Assembly (NCBI RefSeq): GCF_024124545.1
Contig: NZ_JAMXSF010000020.1
Span: forward strand, 53,676 to 117,675
Direction of reading: 5' to 3'
Source of the DNA: Pseudoalteromonas sp. XMcav2-N
GTDB taxonomy: Bacteria; Pseudomonadota; Gammaproteobacteria; Enterobacterales; Alteromonadaceae
Length of the DNA stretch: 64,000 nucleotides
Shown: piece by piece, positions 25,372 through 37,800 of the stretch
Layout: each line of letters opens with the position of its first letter
Numbering within the stretch: position 1 is the stretch's first letter
Program-made: the position numbers and the translations under genes
Notes under the pieces: generated by a model
Seen by the model: only the letters and a program-made list of their open reading frames with translations
Told to the model about the DNA's origin: nothing
Database searches by the model: none

Positions 25372-25814
25372 GCAACACTGAGCTTACAGACCACCTAAGC
25401 ACTTTGAGTGAACGCTTGCCACACAGGGCGCCATTTAAATTTGCCGACCGCATTGTGCGTCTTGAGGCGGGCGAATATATCGAAGGGCACAAGTTTATTA
25501 GCCACAATGAACCAAGCTTGCAGGGCCACTTTCCCGACCAGCCCATCTTTCCCGGGGTGCTGATCATCGAGACAATGGCACAGATCAGTGGCCTGTGTGT
25601 TAGCGAGTACAGCGCGGGCATGTTGTCGAGCATCGACAAAGCCAAGTTTCTGCGTCCCGTCGTGCCTGGCGATATTCTGGTGATTAAGTCGCAATTATTG
25701 ACTCGCCTGGAGGACATGGCGCTCTTTCAGGCCATCGCTTATGTCGGCGACGAGGAAGTCGCCCGGGCCAAGGTATCTATCCATTTCAGTCAGCCTGTGT
25801 CGTCGGAGGCCTGA
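25368..25814 (+). CDS. FabZ-like 3-hydroxyacyl-ACP dehydratase
   Basis: A 148-residue single hot-dog protein with the FabZ core: LQGHFPDQPIFPGVLIIETMAQISG. The histidine of GHFP and the glutamate of IIETMAQ are the catalytic pair. RAPFKFADRI near the N-terminus is the usual FabZ opening. It should remove water from beta-hydroxyacyl-ACP to give trans double bonds of the polyene. It starts within the permease stop (ATGA), and the reductase gene follows after one base. Confidence 0.9.
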   Translation: MSNTELTDHLSTLSERLPHRAPFKFADRIVRLEAGEYIEGHKFISHNEPSLQGHFPDQPIFPGVLIIETMAQISGLCVSEYSAGMLSSIDKAKFLRPVVPGDILVIKSQLLTRLEDMALFQAIAYVGDEEVARAKVSIHFSQPVSSEA

Positions 25815-25815
25815 T

Positions 25816-26544
25816 ATGGACCTGCAATTGCAAGATAAGGTGGTCTTGATCACAGGCACGTCCCGCGGGATCGGGCTGGCACTGGCGCAGGCTTTTCTGG
25901 CGCAGGGTGCCAGGGTCTTCGGGCTGTGCCGCAGTAAGGATGTGGCTGAAGAATTGACGCAGCCAAACTATGTCCAATTCAGCGGTTCAGTGGACGACCC
26001 TGAATTCGTCGAAGCAACGGTTGCCAGGATTATTGCCCGGCATCAGCGTATTGATGTACTGGTCAATAATGCCGGTATCACCCGGGATAACTTGTTACAG
26101 ACCATGAGCCGGGACGACTTTAATGCCGTAATGCAGGTGAATTTTGTCGGCGCATTTTCTCTGTGCCAGGCCGTATTGCCTCATATGCAGCGCGCAGGTC
26201 AGGGACGGATCGTTAATCTGGTATCGCTCAGCGGCGTGTCAGGACGTGAAGGCCAGGCAAACTACGCGGCCTCCAAGGGGGCCGTGATTGGCATGACCCG
26301 CATGTTGGCGCGACGTTATGGAGAATCGGGCATTTATTGCAATGCGCTGGCGCCTGCATTGATAGCCACTGAAATGGCCGATGTCATGCCACAAAACAAA
26401 GCCAGGCCTGTACTTGCACATACCTCGCTCGGGCGGGTCGGACAAGTATCTGAAGTGGCCGATTGGGTGTTGTTTCTTGCCACACCGCGAGCTGGATATT
26501 GCAACGGCCAGGTGATCAAACTGGACGGAGGGTTTTTACTATGA
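25816..26544 (+). CDS. FabG-like 3-oxoacyl-ACP reductase (SDR)
   Basis: A 242-residue classical SDR. The start at 25816 is supported by GGAGG (25805-25809); the longer open frame upstream only reads through the FabZ gene. Seen: coenzyme motif TGTSRGIGLALA, NNAGITRDN, catalytic serine region VSLSGVSG and YAASKGAVIGM with the Tyr and Lys. The C-terminus LDGGFLL is typical. It should reduce the beta-keto group after each condensation using NADPH. It overlaps the next gene by 4 bases. Confidence 0.92.
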   Translation: MDLQLQDKVVLITGTSRGIGLALAQAFLAQGARVFGLCRSKDVAEELTQPNYVQFSGSVDDPEFVEATVARIIARHQRIDVLVNNAGITRDNLLQTMSRDDFNAVMQVNFVGAFSLCQAVLPHMQRAGQGRIVNLVSLSGVSGREGQANYAASKGAVIGMTRMLARRYGESGIYCNALAPALIATEMADVMPQNKARPVLAHTSLGRVGQVSEVADWVLFLATPRAGYCNGQVIKLDGGFLL

Positions 26545-27251
26545 GCAGAGTCATCTACGCGTTTGCCCACAGCGACTGGGACCGTGCACTGATCGACTAT
26601 TTGCAAGCTCAGGGCAAGTCACCACTATTGCTCGCGCCGACAGCAGAGATAGTCGCGCGCTTTCCGGCTTTAGCAACGCTGACAATAGAAGCGCTGGCAC
26701 AAGCCGATGAACCAGACGCGGTGCTGTTTCAACAGCTCAGCGCGCAAAGCAAAGACACCGGCCTGGTTGTACTGCATGCCATCGGCGGCATTGCGGATAG
26801 CGCCGCAACAGTCGATCCAACGGTCAGCCAGGCGCACATCGAAGCGGCGTTTCTGACCGCCAAATATTGCTGTGGTGTGTTGCGCGAATTTGAAGGCAGT
26901 CTGTGTTATCCGTTACTGTCGGATGCTTATGCTTATGTTCAGGAGCAAGGTTGCCAGCACGGCCACGACAGCATCACCTGCTATGGCATAGATGCATTAC
27001 AAAAAAGCCTGGCCAAAGAGTGGTGTGGCTATCCGATACGGGTAAATAGCCTGGCATTGCCGCTGTGCGCCAGTGATGATACCGAGCGCAAGGCACTAAA
27101 GCGAGCCATGCGCAATTCGGTATACGGTGCCAAGCCTGCGGTCATGCTGCGCGAGCAAGTGCTGGCCGAGATCTGGCGCCAGGCCAGTGATCCGGGCTGG
27201 CAAAACGGCCAGACCCTGGCGTTGCGTCCGGCGATGGATATTAAGCTATGA
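26541..27251 (+). CDS. Degenerate SDR-like protein, probably non-catalytic
   Basis: A 236-residue protein whose length and secondary-structure order match FabG-type SDRs, but whose catalytic motifs are lost. The glycine-rich coenzyme loop is replaced by IYAFAHSDWDRAL. The NAG motif region reads VLHAIGGIADS. The YxxxK position reads CYGIDALQKSLAKEW, with alanine where the lysine belongs. The C-terminal end NGQTLALRP still resembles the SDR NGQxLxVDGG. It sits between the active reductase and the thioesterase, with ATGA overlaps on both sides. By analogy with other paired systems, it may form a heterodimer with the reductase or act as scaffold. Start at 26541; the frame upstream is only read-through of fabG. 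Function not established. Confidence 0.78.
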   Translation: MSRVIYAFAHSDWDRALIDYLQAQGKSPLLLAPTAEIVARFPALATLTIEALAQADEPDAVLFQQLSAQSKDTGLVVLHAIGGIADSAATVDPTVSQAHIEAAFLTAKYCCGVLREFEGSLCYPLLSDAYAYVQEQGCQHGHDSITCYGIDALQKSLAKEWCGYPIRVNSLALPLCASDDTERKALKRAMRNSVYGAKPAVMLREQVLAEIWRQASDPGWQNGQTLALRPAMDIKL

Positions 27252-28015
27252 CCCATGCTGTAAAACCGTTCACCTTGTTTTGCTTTCACCATGCCGGCGG
27301 GTCGGGACGCTATTTTCGTGCCTGGTCGCAGTTACTGCCCGCTCACTGGCGCGTGGTTTGTCCCGACTTGCCCGGTCGTGGCGACAAACTGGCGATGGCA
27401 GGCTGTCGTGACTGGTCAGAACTGACAGCGCAGCTACTGAGAGAACTAGGCCAATGCCAGACTCCGTTTGCTTTTTTCGGACACAGCCTGGGAGCCAGAG
27501 TCGCTTTTGAGCTGGCTCTGGCACTTCAAAAGTCGGGCCAACCTTTGCCACTGTGGCTGGGCGTGTCCGCCTGCCGGGCACCTTCACTGCCCAGCCGAAC
27601 CCAGGTACACACACTGGCGGATGAGCCGCTGGCCGAGCAGTTGCAGCGTTTGCAACAGTTCCCAGCCCAGAGACTCACCCACCCTGAAGTCCGGCAACGT
27701 CTGCTGGCGCAGGTACGCGACGACTTTTATCTCGCCGAATGTGCACCACTGCGCAAGCCCAGTCCGCTCGCTTGTGCCCTGAGTGTCTTCAGCGCCACTG
27801 ATGATGAAATCGTGAACACGACAGAGCTGCCCCCCTGGCAGGACTTTTCTCACTTTTCCCTGTGCAGCCACCAATATGCGGGGCGGCACTTTTACCTTGA
27901 AGAGCACAGCGCCGAGGTATGTGCGCAAATCGACCACGATGTTTCCGCGGTCATTGCACAAACGGGCCAGCGCCTTAATCAAGACACTTTGCAAGGAGTT
28001 AATCATGGAGTTTAA
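27248..28015 (+). CDS. Type II thioesterase (alpha/beta hydrolase)
   Basis: A 255-residue protein of the GrsT/RifR group. FCFHHAGGSGRYF forms the N-terminal oxyanion region, GHSLGARVAFELA carries the nucleophilic serine (near 79), SVFSATDDEIVN carries the acid, and AGRHFYLEEH carries the catalytic histidine. Such enzymes usually remove wrong or stalled acyl groups from carrier domains. Since the NRPS here has no C-terminal thioesterase, this discrete enzyme is also a candidate for product release. It overlaps the preceding gene by 4 bases and the following one by 11. Confidence 0.9.
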   Translation: MTHAVKPFTLFCFHHAGGSGRYFRAWSQLLPAHWRVVCPDLPGRGDKLAMAGCRDWSELTAQLLRELGQCQTPFAFFGHSLGARVAFELALALQKSGQPLPLWLGVSACRAPSLPSRTQVHTLADEPLAEQLQRLQQFPAQRLTHPEVRQRLLAQVRDDFYLAECAPLRKPSPLACALSVFSATDDEIVNTTELPPWQDFSHFSLCSHQYAGRHFYLEEHSAEVCAQIDHDVSAVIAQTGQRLNQDTLQGVNHGV

Positions 28016-28778
28016 GCAAGGTAACGACAATCAGGCAGTCAACTCTGCCCGGGTTGTTGTCTGTGGTGCCAGCTCAGAGCTGGGCCAGGATATTTGTCAG
28101 CGGCTGAGCAACAACGGCTACAGCCTGCTGTTATTGGGGCGCAATCTGGCACTACTGGAACAGATCCGCGGCACCTTACCCGGCGAACACCAGGTTGCGC
28201 AGGTCGATCTTAACGAACCAGATAGCCTGACCGAGCACATCATTGCCAACGCCACAGCCCATGGCCCTTTTCAGGGCGCGGTGCAATGCGCCGGCGTGCA
28301 TCAGATGACGCCGTTGCGTTCCACCTGTTACGCCGACTTTGAGCGCATGTTTCGCATCAATACCGGCGGTGCCCTGGCATTATTACGGGCTTTTACCCGT
28401 AAAAAAGTACGCGCAGCCGGTGCCCCGACCTCTGTGGTGTTGCTGTCTTCTGTGAGCCAGTCTCAGGCAGAGCCAGCCGTGTCTGGCTATGCCGCAAGTA
28501 AAGCTGCGATGGCTGCGCTATGTCGTAGTGCCGCACTGGAACTGGCAAAAGATCAAGTGCTGGTCAATTGTATCGCCGCCGGGATGATCAAAACCCCGCT
28601 CAATAACGGTTATGCCGAAGTTGCCGCAGAGGCCATCAGTGCAATCGAGAACAAACACCCGCTCGGCTTTGGCCAACCCGGGGATATCAGCGATGCAGTG
28701 TTGTACTTATTACAGCAAAACCGCTGGAGCACAGGCAGTACCTTGTATGTAGACGGCGGTTTCAGCTGCCGTGCCTGA
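28005..28778 (+). CDS. Short-chain dehydrogenase/reductase
   Basis: A 257-residue SDR starting inside the thioesterase gene, with GGAG just upstream (about 27994-27997). The coenzyme motif is slightly changed (VCGASSELGQDI), an Asp-Leu follows the second strand, QCAGVHQMTP replaces NNAG, VLLSSVSQS carries the serine, and YAASKAAMAAL carries Tyr and Lys, so it is probably active. The end YVDGGFSCRA is typical. Being the third SDR of the operon it may be a second ketoreductase or may tailor the product. A 93-base gap with a hairpin separates it from the NRPS gene. Confidence 0.85.
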   Translation: MEFKQGNDNQAVNSARVVVCGASSELGQDICQRLSNNGYSLLLLGRNLALLEQIRGTLPGEHQVAQVDLNEPDSLTEHIIANATAHGPFQGAVQCAGVHQMTPLRSTCYADFERMFRINTGGALALLRAFTRKKVRAAGAPTSVVLLSSVSQSQAEPAVSGYAASKAAMAALCRSAALELAKDQVLVNCIAAGMIKTPLNNGYAEVAAEAISAIENKHPLGFGQPGDISDAVLYLLQQNRWSTGSTLYVDGGFSCRA

Positions 28779-28805
28779 GCGGCATTATCCAAGCTTTATC
28801 CGGCC

Positions 28806-28822
28806 CCCGGGATTGTCCCGGG
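28806..28822 (+). other. Intra-operon hairpin before the NRPS gene
   Basis: A 7-bp stem (CCCGGGA 28806-28812 and TCCCGGG 28816-28822) with a 3-base loop and no T-run. It lies in the only sizeable gap of the operon (28779-28871). It could lower read-through into the NRPS or stabilise one processed mRNA part; the role is inferred. Confidence 0.45.
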
Positions 28823-28871
28823 CGTGCCTTTGCAGTGTTTAAAATAACGAATAAAATAACAGGAAGTCCCA

Positions 28872-31800
28872 GTGAATACGCGTAATCAACAAACCAACCT
28901 GGTTATCGAGCTCTCACCTAGACAAGTTCATTTACTCCAAGATCAACAGCTGCATCCGCTAAGCCCAGTGTATAACGTGTACACGGGCTTTTTGGTTAAG
29001 GGCCTGACAAGCCAGCAATTGCAAGAGGCCGGACGCCAGCTGCTATTGCGCCACCCGCTCCTCAATTGTCGCTGGCAGGCAGGCAGCGACAACCTGGTGA
29101 CCTGCACAGACGCTCATGAGCCTGGTGAACTATTCACCTACGATCCCGAGTTGAGTGAAGACCTGCGCGGCTGGTGCCGGGCGCAAGTAACTAGCGCCAT
29201 CAGCCTGAAGGGCAAACTGTACGACTGCCGGATCAAAGCCTGTGAAGCGGGATATCTGGTGCTGTTTAAGCTTCATCATGTGATCTGTGATCAATGGTCC
29301 TTGCAGGTCTTGGTAAATGACTTCCTTGCGTCTTTAGAATCCTTGCTGGAGCATAAAGATGCGACTTTAGAGCCGCTTGATTATACCTCGGTCAGTGAAC
29401 AAAGCACCGATGATGAGCCCCTGTACCAGCCTGATCACGCCCTGGACTTTAACGATACCGGACTACAACAGACACAAAATAAGTTCAGCGGATTAGGTGA
29501 GTTCGACACCCTCAACGATGAGTACACACGACTGGCTGAGTTGGCCGGCGAATATGGGGTAAGCCGCTTCTCCGTGCTACTGGCATGCTGGTTCCTGGCC
29601 TTATATCGCCACAGCGGTCAGACAGATCTGACTATCAGTATTCCGGTAGCTAGGCGCAGCCGTAAAAACCGCTATCATCTGGGCCATTTTGTCGACCTGC
29701 AACCTGTCAGTATCACCGCCATCGACAGCCTCAGTATTCAGGAGCTGCTGAGAAAGCTTGAGCAACAGACCATGACCGCATTACGCTCACCGGCGGCCGA
29801 TCCGCAAGGGCACAAACACAATGTGATCTGTAACTACCTGCCACAGCTCAAGATCCGTGGCTTCCGCCCGGGTCTCATGGGATTGCTATCGGGCGTACAA
29901 TCCACCCCGTTAAGCCTCGCAAACGGCCAGGCGCAGTGTCACGGGCTGTGCTTGAGTGACGCGCAAGACAGTGCCATTGCTCAGGTTGATCTGGAGCTGA
30001 CTTTATTTGAAGTGAATGATGCACTGCACACTAAGCTGATTGGCCGGGCGAATTATTTCGATCAGCAGGAGCTGGCCCATCTGGCCGAATTGTTTAGTTG
30101 CGCCCTGACAACACTGACCCCAACCCAGCCACAAGCCATTGTGAACCATTTAACATCTGACAGGGGGTTTGTCTCTTTACCCGAACAGCCACACACGCAT
30201 ATTTTGCAACACCTCCACCAGCTGACACAGCAGCAAGGGACGTTGTGCGCAGCTGAAGATGAGCACACTGCACTGAGCTACGCTGAATTGATGCAGGCAC
30301 TGGAACGGCGCGCCGCCCAGCTCAGCGAACAAGGTGTCTGCAAGGGCATGCAGGTTGCCGTCTGTCTCGACAAATCTCTCGACAGTCTGGTCACGATTTT
30401 AGCCCTGTGGCGCCTGGAGGCAGTGTCCTTACATTGCGACATTGCCTGGCCGAAAGAACGACTGCTGGCATGCCTGGATCAGCCAGGATTGAGCTTGCTG
30501 CTACTCAGCCAGGAAACCAATATGGATATGCCTTGTCGCACTTTGGTGCCCGCACAACTGAGCCCACCGCAACAGGCGCTAACCACATCAATAGAGGAAC
30601 TGGATGCCACAGCTGCTGCCTATGTGATCTTCACTTCGGGCACCTCAGGTAAACCCAAAGGCGTACTGGTCAGCCATGCAGGACTGATGCCGCTGGCCCG
30701 CGCCCAGCAAACGTTATTCAATGTCTCCCCTGACGACAGGGTGTTACAGTTTGCTTCTTTGTCCTTTGATGCCGCTATTTCGGAAATCGTGGTAACGCTG
30801 GCTGCCGGTGCAACCCTGGTCATGGCCAAACAAGCCGACACCTTCTCTCATCAGACGCTGCTTGCACTGCTCAACGATCTGGCTATCACTTCAGTGACTT
30901 TGCCGCCGAGCCTGATCCAGCTACTACAGCCCGACCAGGTTCCGCAACTGAAAACCTTGATCAGCGCAGGTGAAGCCTGTCCGAAAAAACTGATCCAACT
31001 GTGGCCTCAGCATCTGAGGTTTGTTAATGCCTACGGCCCGACCGAATGTACCGTATGCGTGTCGGCCAAAGTCATCACCTCTGAGCAGCTGGCAAAGCCC
31101 GAAGTGTTACACAGCAATAACATTGGCCGGCCCATCGCGGGGATGCAGGTACAGATCCTCACACCCCAGGGCAGACAAGTACCCGATATGTGCTGGGGCG
31201 AGCTGTGTGTCAGCGCAGTGGGTCTGGCACTGGGGTATATTGGCCAGCCCGAAGCCACAGCCAACGTCTTTATTGAACAGCCGGATGAGCCCACCCTGCG
31301 CTACTACAGAACGGGTGACAAAGCTCGCTTGCTGCACAACGGTGAGCTGGAAATTGCCGGTCGTATTGATCAGCAGGTTAAAGTACGTGGTTTTCGCATT
31401 GAGCCCGAGGAAATCGCCCAGCATCTCACGCTCCACCCTCAGGTCAGGCAGTCGTGTATTCTGGCGCTGCAACAGTCCGGGAAAACTTACCTGCATGCCT
31501 GTTATGTGGCCGAGCCCGATTGCGAAATAAGCGCACAAACACTGCAATCTTATCTGGCTGAGCGACTACCCTATTACATGGTGCCGACCCGTTGGAGCGA
31601 GCGAGAGGTATTGCCACTCAATGTCAGCGGTAAAATTGATAAGCAACGCCTGAGCGAATCCGTACAGGCTGAGGTGTCTCAGCCACAGATTGCCGACAGA
31701 GCAGGAAGCGAGCAAGAGCAAACCATACAGGCAATCTGGCAGGCACTGCTGGGTCACCCCGTCGCACTTGATACCAATTTGTTTGAGCTCGGAGTTGACT

Positions 31801-34800
31801 CGCTGCAACTAAGCCAGGCGCATCGTCAGGCTTGTCAGGCACTCAATAGTGTAGCCGGCATTAAGGATTTTTATCAGGCCACCAGTATAGCTCAGCAAAC
31901 CTCGCTGCTCCTGGCACAACCCGGCCAGCCCCAAACCAGCAGCTGGTCCGCGCCCACCACTGACACCCAGCGCTTTGCCCGGCCGTCACTCAGTGCCGAG
32001 CGCTTATGGTTTGTCGAGCAACACGAGGGCGCACAAGCCCGCTATAATATTCCCATTGCATTGCGCATTCAGGGCGCATTGGACAGCGACAAACTCACCG
32101 CCTGTCTGAACCAGGTTGCGGCTCGTCATGAGATCTTGCGTACCGCTTTTCGCATAGAAGAGGGTGAGTTAACCACCCATCTGGTTACCCCACCAAAACT
32201 GCAAGTCGAGCATTTGTGCGTAACTGAGTTCGATGATGAGGCCCAACGTCTGAAAGCTGCCGCTGATGTGTATCAGTCGCAATTACTGACGACCTGCTTC
32301 GATCTGTCTCAGCCACCACTATTACGCTGTGCGCTTATTGAGTTGGGCAACGAGGACCACGTGCTGGCGCTGGTGTTTCACCATATCGTTGCAGATGCCA
32401 GCTCTGGCGCCTTATTTTTGCGCGAACTCACCGAGCTGTGGCAGCAACCCGATCTGCAAACAACACACTGGCCGCAGGCAGGTCGTTACAGCGACTATGC
32501 CAGAATGCAGCACGCATGGCTGCAAAGTCCGGCCTGTGCAAGACAGCAAACCTTCTGGCACGACTACTTAAATGAAGCACAAGCACTGGCATTCCCTGTC
32601 GCTGGGGTGGTGGATGCAGGTGATAGGGCTGGCACAGTACGCCGCGAAATCCCGACCTCGCTGAGCACAGCCATGAAACAACTGGCAGTGCGCTTACAAG
32701 TGTCTGAAAACATGCTGTATCTGGCCAGTTTTCAGGTGCTTTTATGGCATTACAGCCGCCAGTCACGGTTTGTCATTGGCCTGCCTGCGTCGGAGCGCAA
32801 AGAAGCACAACAATATACGCTTGGTTTTTTCATTAATACCTTGCCGTTGCTGGCCGAAGTTGACCCGCAGCAAAGCTTCACTGCGCTGGCCGGGCAGGTA
32901 AAAGAGCACTGTCTGAGTGTACTGGAGCACGCCGATCTGCCCTATCATCATATCCTGCAAAGCAGCGAAGGCGCAGCGACCGGCGCTAAACGCGACCTGG
33001 TGCAGGTATTGTTTTCCTGGGTGCAGGCTCAGCCTGACATTCAGCTGCCCGGACTCGATATGGCACCGTTTGCTGTGGATGCTCAGCAAGCGAAATTCCC
33101 TCTGACTATGAATGTACTGGCCGGCAATGACCGGGTTGAGCTGTGCTTTGAGTACGCACTTAAAGCGATGGATTCAGTCTATGCCGACGACTTTATCGAT
33201 AACTGGCTCACTCTGTGCGAAGATCTGGTGAAGGACAGCAGCAAGCGCGTAGACAAACTGAACTGCTTATCTGAACAAAAGCGCACCGAGATCCTGTACG
33301 AGCGCAATAACACAGAGGTTGCGCTGCCAAAGACCAAGAATATTTATACTTACTTCCGTGAACAGGTGCAGCTTCACGGTGAGCACACCGCATTAAGCTG
33401 CGACAAGCAAAGCCTGAATTATGACTCACTACAGCAGCAAGCAGAGCAGGTAGCACATCAGCTGCACCAGCAAGGCATAGTCGCAGGCGATAAAGTCGCG
33501 CTGTGTTATCAGCAGGGCAGCGAGGGACTTATCGCTATTTTGGCCACGGTACGCCTGGGTGCGGTGTATGTACCCGTTTCTGTGGATTATCCTCTGTCAC
33601 GTATCAAACACCTGCTAAAAGCCAGTGACGCAAAAGTGTTACTGAGTGATGTGAATGAAGTGCTGGACGCTGAACTTGCCTGTCCGTGTCTGAATTTGAA
33701 TGAGACCCCAACACCTGAAGACGTTACTTTGCCAGAGTGTGAGCGCACCTTAGCGGATCCGCTGTGTATATTATTTACCTCAGGGTCAACCGGTTTGCCA
33801 AAAGCAGTGCCTGTCTCTCATGGTGCCATACTGCGTACGGTTTGTAACAACAACTACACCGACCTGAGCTGTCAGTCGGTGATCTCGCAAATAGCAAATA
33901 TCTCCTTTGATGCCGCCCTGTTTGAACTCTGGGGTGCCTGGCTACACGGTGGTGAACTGACCGTGGTGCCACGCGAAGCGGCACTCGCCCCGGATACGCT
34001 GCGCCAGTACATCAGTGCACGCGGGATCAGCCATATGTTCCTGACGACGGCTTTATTCCATGAATTGGCACGTCAATGCCCAGAGGTATTTGAGGGTCTG
34101 CAAACCCTGTTAACCGGAGGCCAGGCTGGTGACCTCAAACTGATGCACGCGGTGCTGGATGCCTGTCATCAACCACTACAGATAGTGAATGGCTACGGAC
34201 CAACGGAATCAACCTTCTATGTCAGCAGCTATTGTCCGGCCAATCATGGCGACTTTACGGCAACCCGTTATCACACCGCCCATGCCCCCCTGGGTAAGGC
34301 ACTGAATAATACGCGTTTGTACGTACTGGATGAGCAATTACAGGTCGTGGCTGACGGCAGCTGGGGCCAGCTGTATATTGCCGGTATGGGACTAACCTCA
34401 GGGTATCTAGACAGTGCGCAACTCAATGCCGAGAAGTTTACTGCACTGACGCTGCCAGTGGTCGGCACTGAACGTCTGTACGCCAGTGGCGACCGGGTGC
34501 GTTATCTGCCAGACGGTAATCTGGAATTTGGCGGCAGGCTGGACAATCAGCTCAAGATCCGTGGATTCCGGGTCGAACCGGCAGAAGTTGAGGCCTGTTT
34601 GCGTAATTGCCCGAACGTAGCCAATGCTGCGGTACGCGCGTTTAATGACCGTCAGGGCGAATTGTATCTGGCGGCTTATCTGGTCGCCGAACCCGACACT
34701 GACATCAACCTGTCACAGGTCACCGCAGAGCTGGCAGGTGAACTCCCGGCCTATGCGCAGCCAGGGGTCTATGAATGCCTTTCAGAGCTGCCGCTGACCG

Positions 34801-37800
34801 CCAATGGTAAGCTCGACTATCGGGCGCTGACAGAACCGCAAGTAAAGGCAAGCGACGATTCTGTTCTGCTTGACGAACGTCCGTTTGATGACTGGGAAAA
34901 CATCGTAGTCTCTCACTGGCAGCAGCTACTGGGCGTGCCACAGGCCGACCGCAATAGCGACTTCTTTGCACTCGGCGGTCAGTCCATCCTGGCTATGCGG
35001 TTACTACATCAAATTAATCAGGCGCTCGAACTTTCGGTCCCGGTTGCAACCTTGTTTGCCAACCCTAAACTGGGTGACTTTTTAACCGCCATTGCCTCAG
35101 AGGCCACTCAGCAAAGCAACCAGGCGCTGTCAGTCCATTTTGATAGCCAAGACTGCTATCCTCTCAGTTATGCGCAGGAAAGATTATGGGTTATAAACCA
35201 ACTGCAAAGCCAGGATCCGGGCTATAACATCCCCTTTGCTTTAGAAATCCACGGCAGCTTCGATAAAACCGCCTTCAGCGCCGCATTGAGCGACTTGGTC
35301 GTGCGTCACTGTAGCCTGCGTACTGTGTTTAAACGCCTGGCAGGTCGCCCGGTGCAGCAGGTGTTAAGCCCCTTTACAGTCGCCATTGAAGAGCAGGATT
35401 GCCGCACACACAGTGACGATGAGCTCACCCTGACACTGCGTCACCTGGCACGGACACCGTTTGATCTGAGCCAGCTTCCGCTGTTTCGGATCACCCTGCT
35501 AAATTGCGCCGAAGAACGTCAGATACTGTTGTTTAACTTTCACCATATTATTGCCGACGGCTGGTCAGTACGGATATTACAACAGGAACTGGCTGAGCTA
35601 TATGAAAGCCATTGCGAGGCGACCCAGACGACGTTAGCCACTTTACCTCTGCAGGTGAAAGATCTTGCCTACTGGGAGCGCCATGACAGCAACCAAAGCG
35701 CGGTGAACGACGCCGTTTCATATTGGCAAACTTTAATCGGCAGCGAGCCAAAGCATTCTGTATTGCCCTACGACTATGAAGAGAGCGGCGAGAATCGTCA
35801 TCAGGGAGAAATCTTCCGACTGAGCTTAGATAGCAAGCTCAGTGAGGCAATCCACACCTGCTGTAAGCAATACAGCACCACGCCTTACCAGTTCGGCCTG
35901 GCTGCCATGGCCTTGTTACTGAGGCGCTACAACAACAGTGACAAAGTCATTATTGGCACACCGTTCGCAAACCGTCAGGTACCACAAAGCCAGTCGCAGA
36001 TAGGTTTTTTTGTCAACATGTTGCCCTTCGTAGTCGACCTGGATGAGGCAGACAATACCGCGCAACTGCTGGCACAGATCAGTCAGCGATTTACATCTGC
36101 CATACAATACCAGCACGCCCCCTTTGACCGTATTGTCGATGCGCTGGGCGTTGAACGTGTCGAGGGTGAAACCCCCTTAGTGCGAGTGGTATTCGACAGC
36201 CAGATGCACGGCATTGAAGCCAATACCGAGCAACAGGGCAGCGTGTTCAGAGCATTACCGCTGGACATGCATAGCGCTAAATTTGACGCCACCTTTACCC
36301 TGGTTGAAGATGAACAGGGACTGGGGCTGGCCATTGAATACAACACACAACGCTTTGAGCGCGACACCATAGCACGCTTTGGCGCCAATCTGCAGGGCGT
36401 CATGACTCAGCTGCTGGAGCATAGCGCACTGGCCGAGGTATCTGTGGTGGCGCCTCAGGAGCAGGCGCAGATTGCCCGGTTCAGCGCGGCGCAAACCCGT
36501 TACCCGGTGACCGACTTGGCGACTGCTTTTGAACAGACAGCGGCGCGTTTTGGTGACCGCATTGCCGTCAATTATGAGGGCGAAGCATTGAGCTATCGCG
36601 AACTCAACCTGCGTGCTGAGCAAGTGTCTGCGTCTTTACTGGCATTGAATATTTCTGCCGGGGACTTTGTTGCCATTAATGTTGAGCGCTCACTGGATTT
36701 AATCGCCTCCATCATCGCGGTGCTTAAATTAGGTGCGGCCTATATCCCGCTCGATACCCATGTACCGCAAGACAGGATCGCCACCATACTGGAGGACGTC
36801 AGTGTCGCCGCCTTTATTGTTGATCAGACACCCAGCGAGATAGTCGCCGCCAGTGGTGCGCCCTGGCTGGCACTGAATGAGCTGCAAAAAGGTGAAGCCG
36901 CTGACTATGATCGGGCAGAGATACTGGCGCGGCGTGACTCCGAACTACCCTGTTATGTGATCTTTACTTCTGGCTCAACCGGACGCCCCAAAGGCGTGGT
37001 GGTCAACCATAGGAACGTGGTACGCCTGCTCAAGTCCAATGAACAAAATTATCACTTCAGCGAGCAGGATGTGTTCAGCCTGTTCCACTCCTACGGATTT
37101 GATGTATCGGTCTGGGAAATGTGGGGAGCGCTGTTATATGGTGGCCGCATTGCCCTGGTGCCACAATGGGTATGTCGTGCACCAGAGCAGTTTGACCGCT
37201 TTATTCACGATCAGCAGGTCACTATATTAAGCCAGACACCCACGGCGTTCCTGGCGCTGATGCGCGCGCACCTGAGTCATAATCAGTTCCGGTATGACGC
37301 ACTTCGCTATGTGATTTTTGCCGGTGAAAAGCTGGATATCATGCAGCTACAACCGTGGTTTGAGCGTTACCCCGAGCGACAGCACCGCCTGATCAATATG
37401 TATGGCATCACAGAAACCACGGTGCATAACACTTACCGGGAGATCACAGCCGCAGACTTAACCTCAGGCGTGGGCAATGTGATCGGTCGTCAATTCGATG
37501 ACCTGTCTATCTGGGTACTGAACGAACAAGGTGAACCGCAACCGCTTGGCGTATATGGTGAAATGTTTGTTGGTGGTGACGGCGTTACGCTGGGCTATCT
37601 ACACCGGCCAGAGCTTAACGCAGAGCGTTTTGTGACGAAACAGCTGGATGGTCGCGAACAACGCCTTTACCGTAGTGGCGACGTTGCCAAATGGCACCCC
37701 AGTGGCGAGCTGGTCTATCGCGGACGTAAAGACAATCAGGTGAAGATCCGGGGTTTTCGAATCGAGCTGGGTGAGATTGAGGCGGCGTTTTCCGCTTTGC

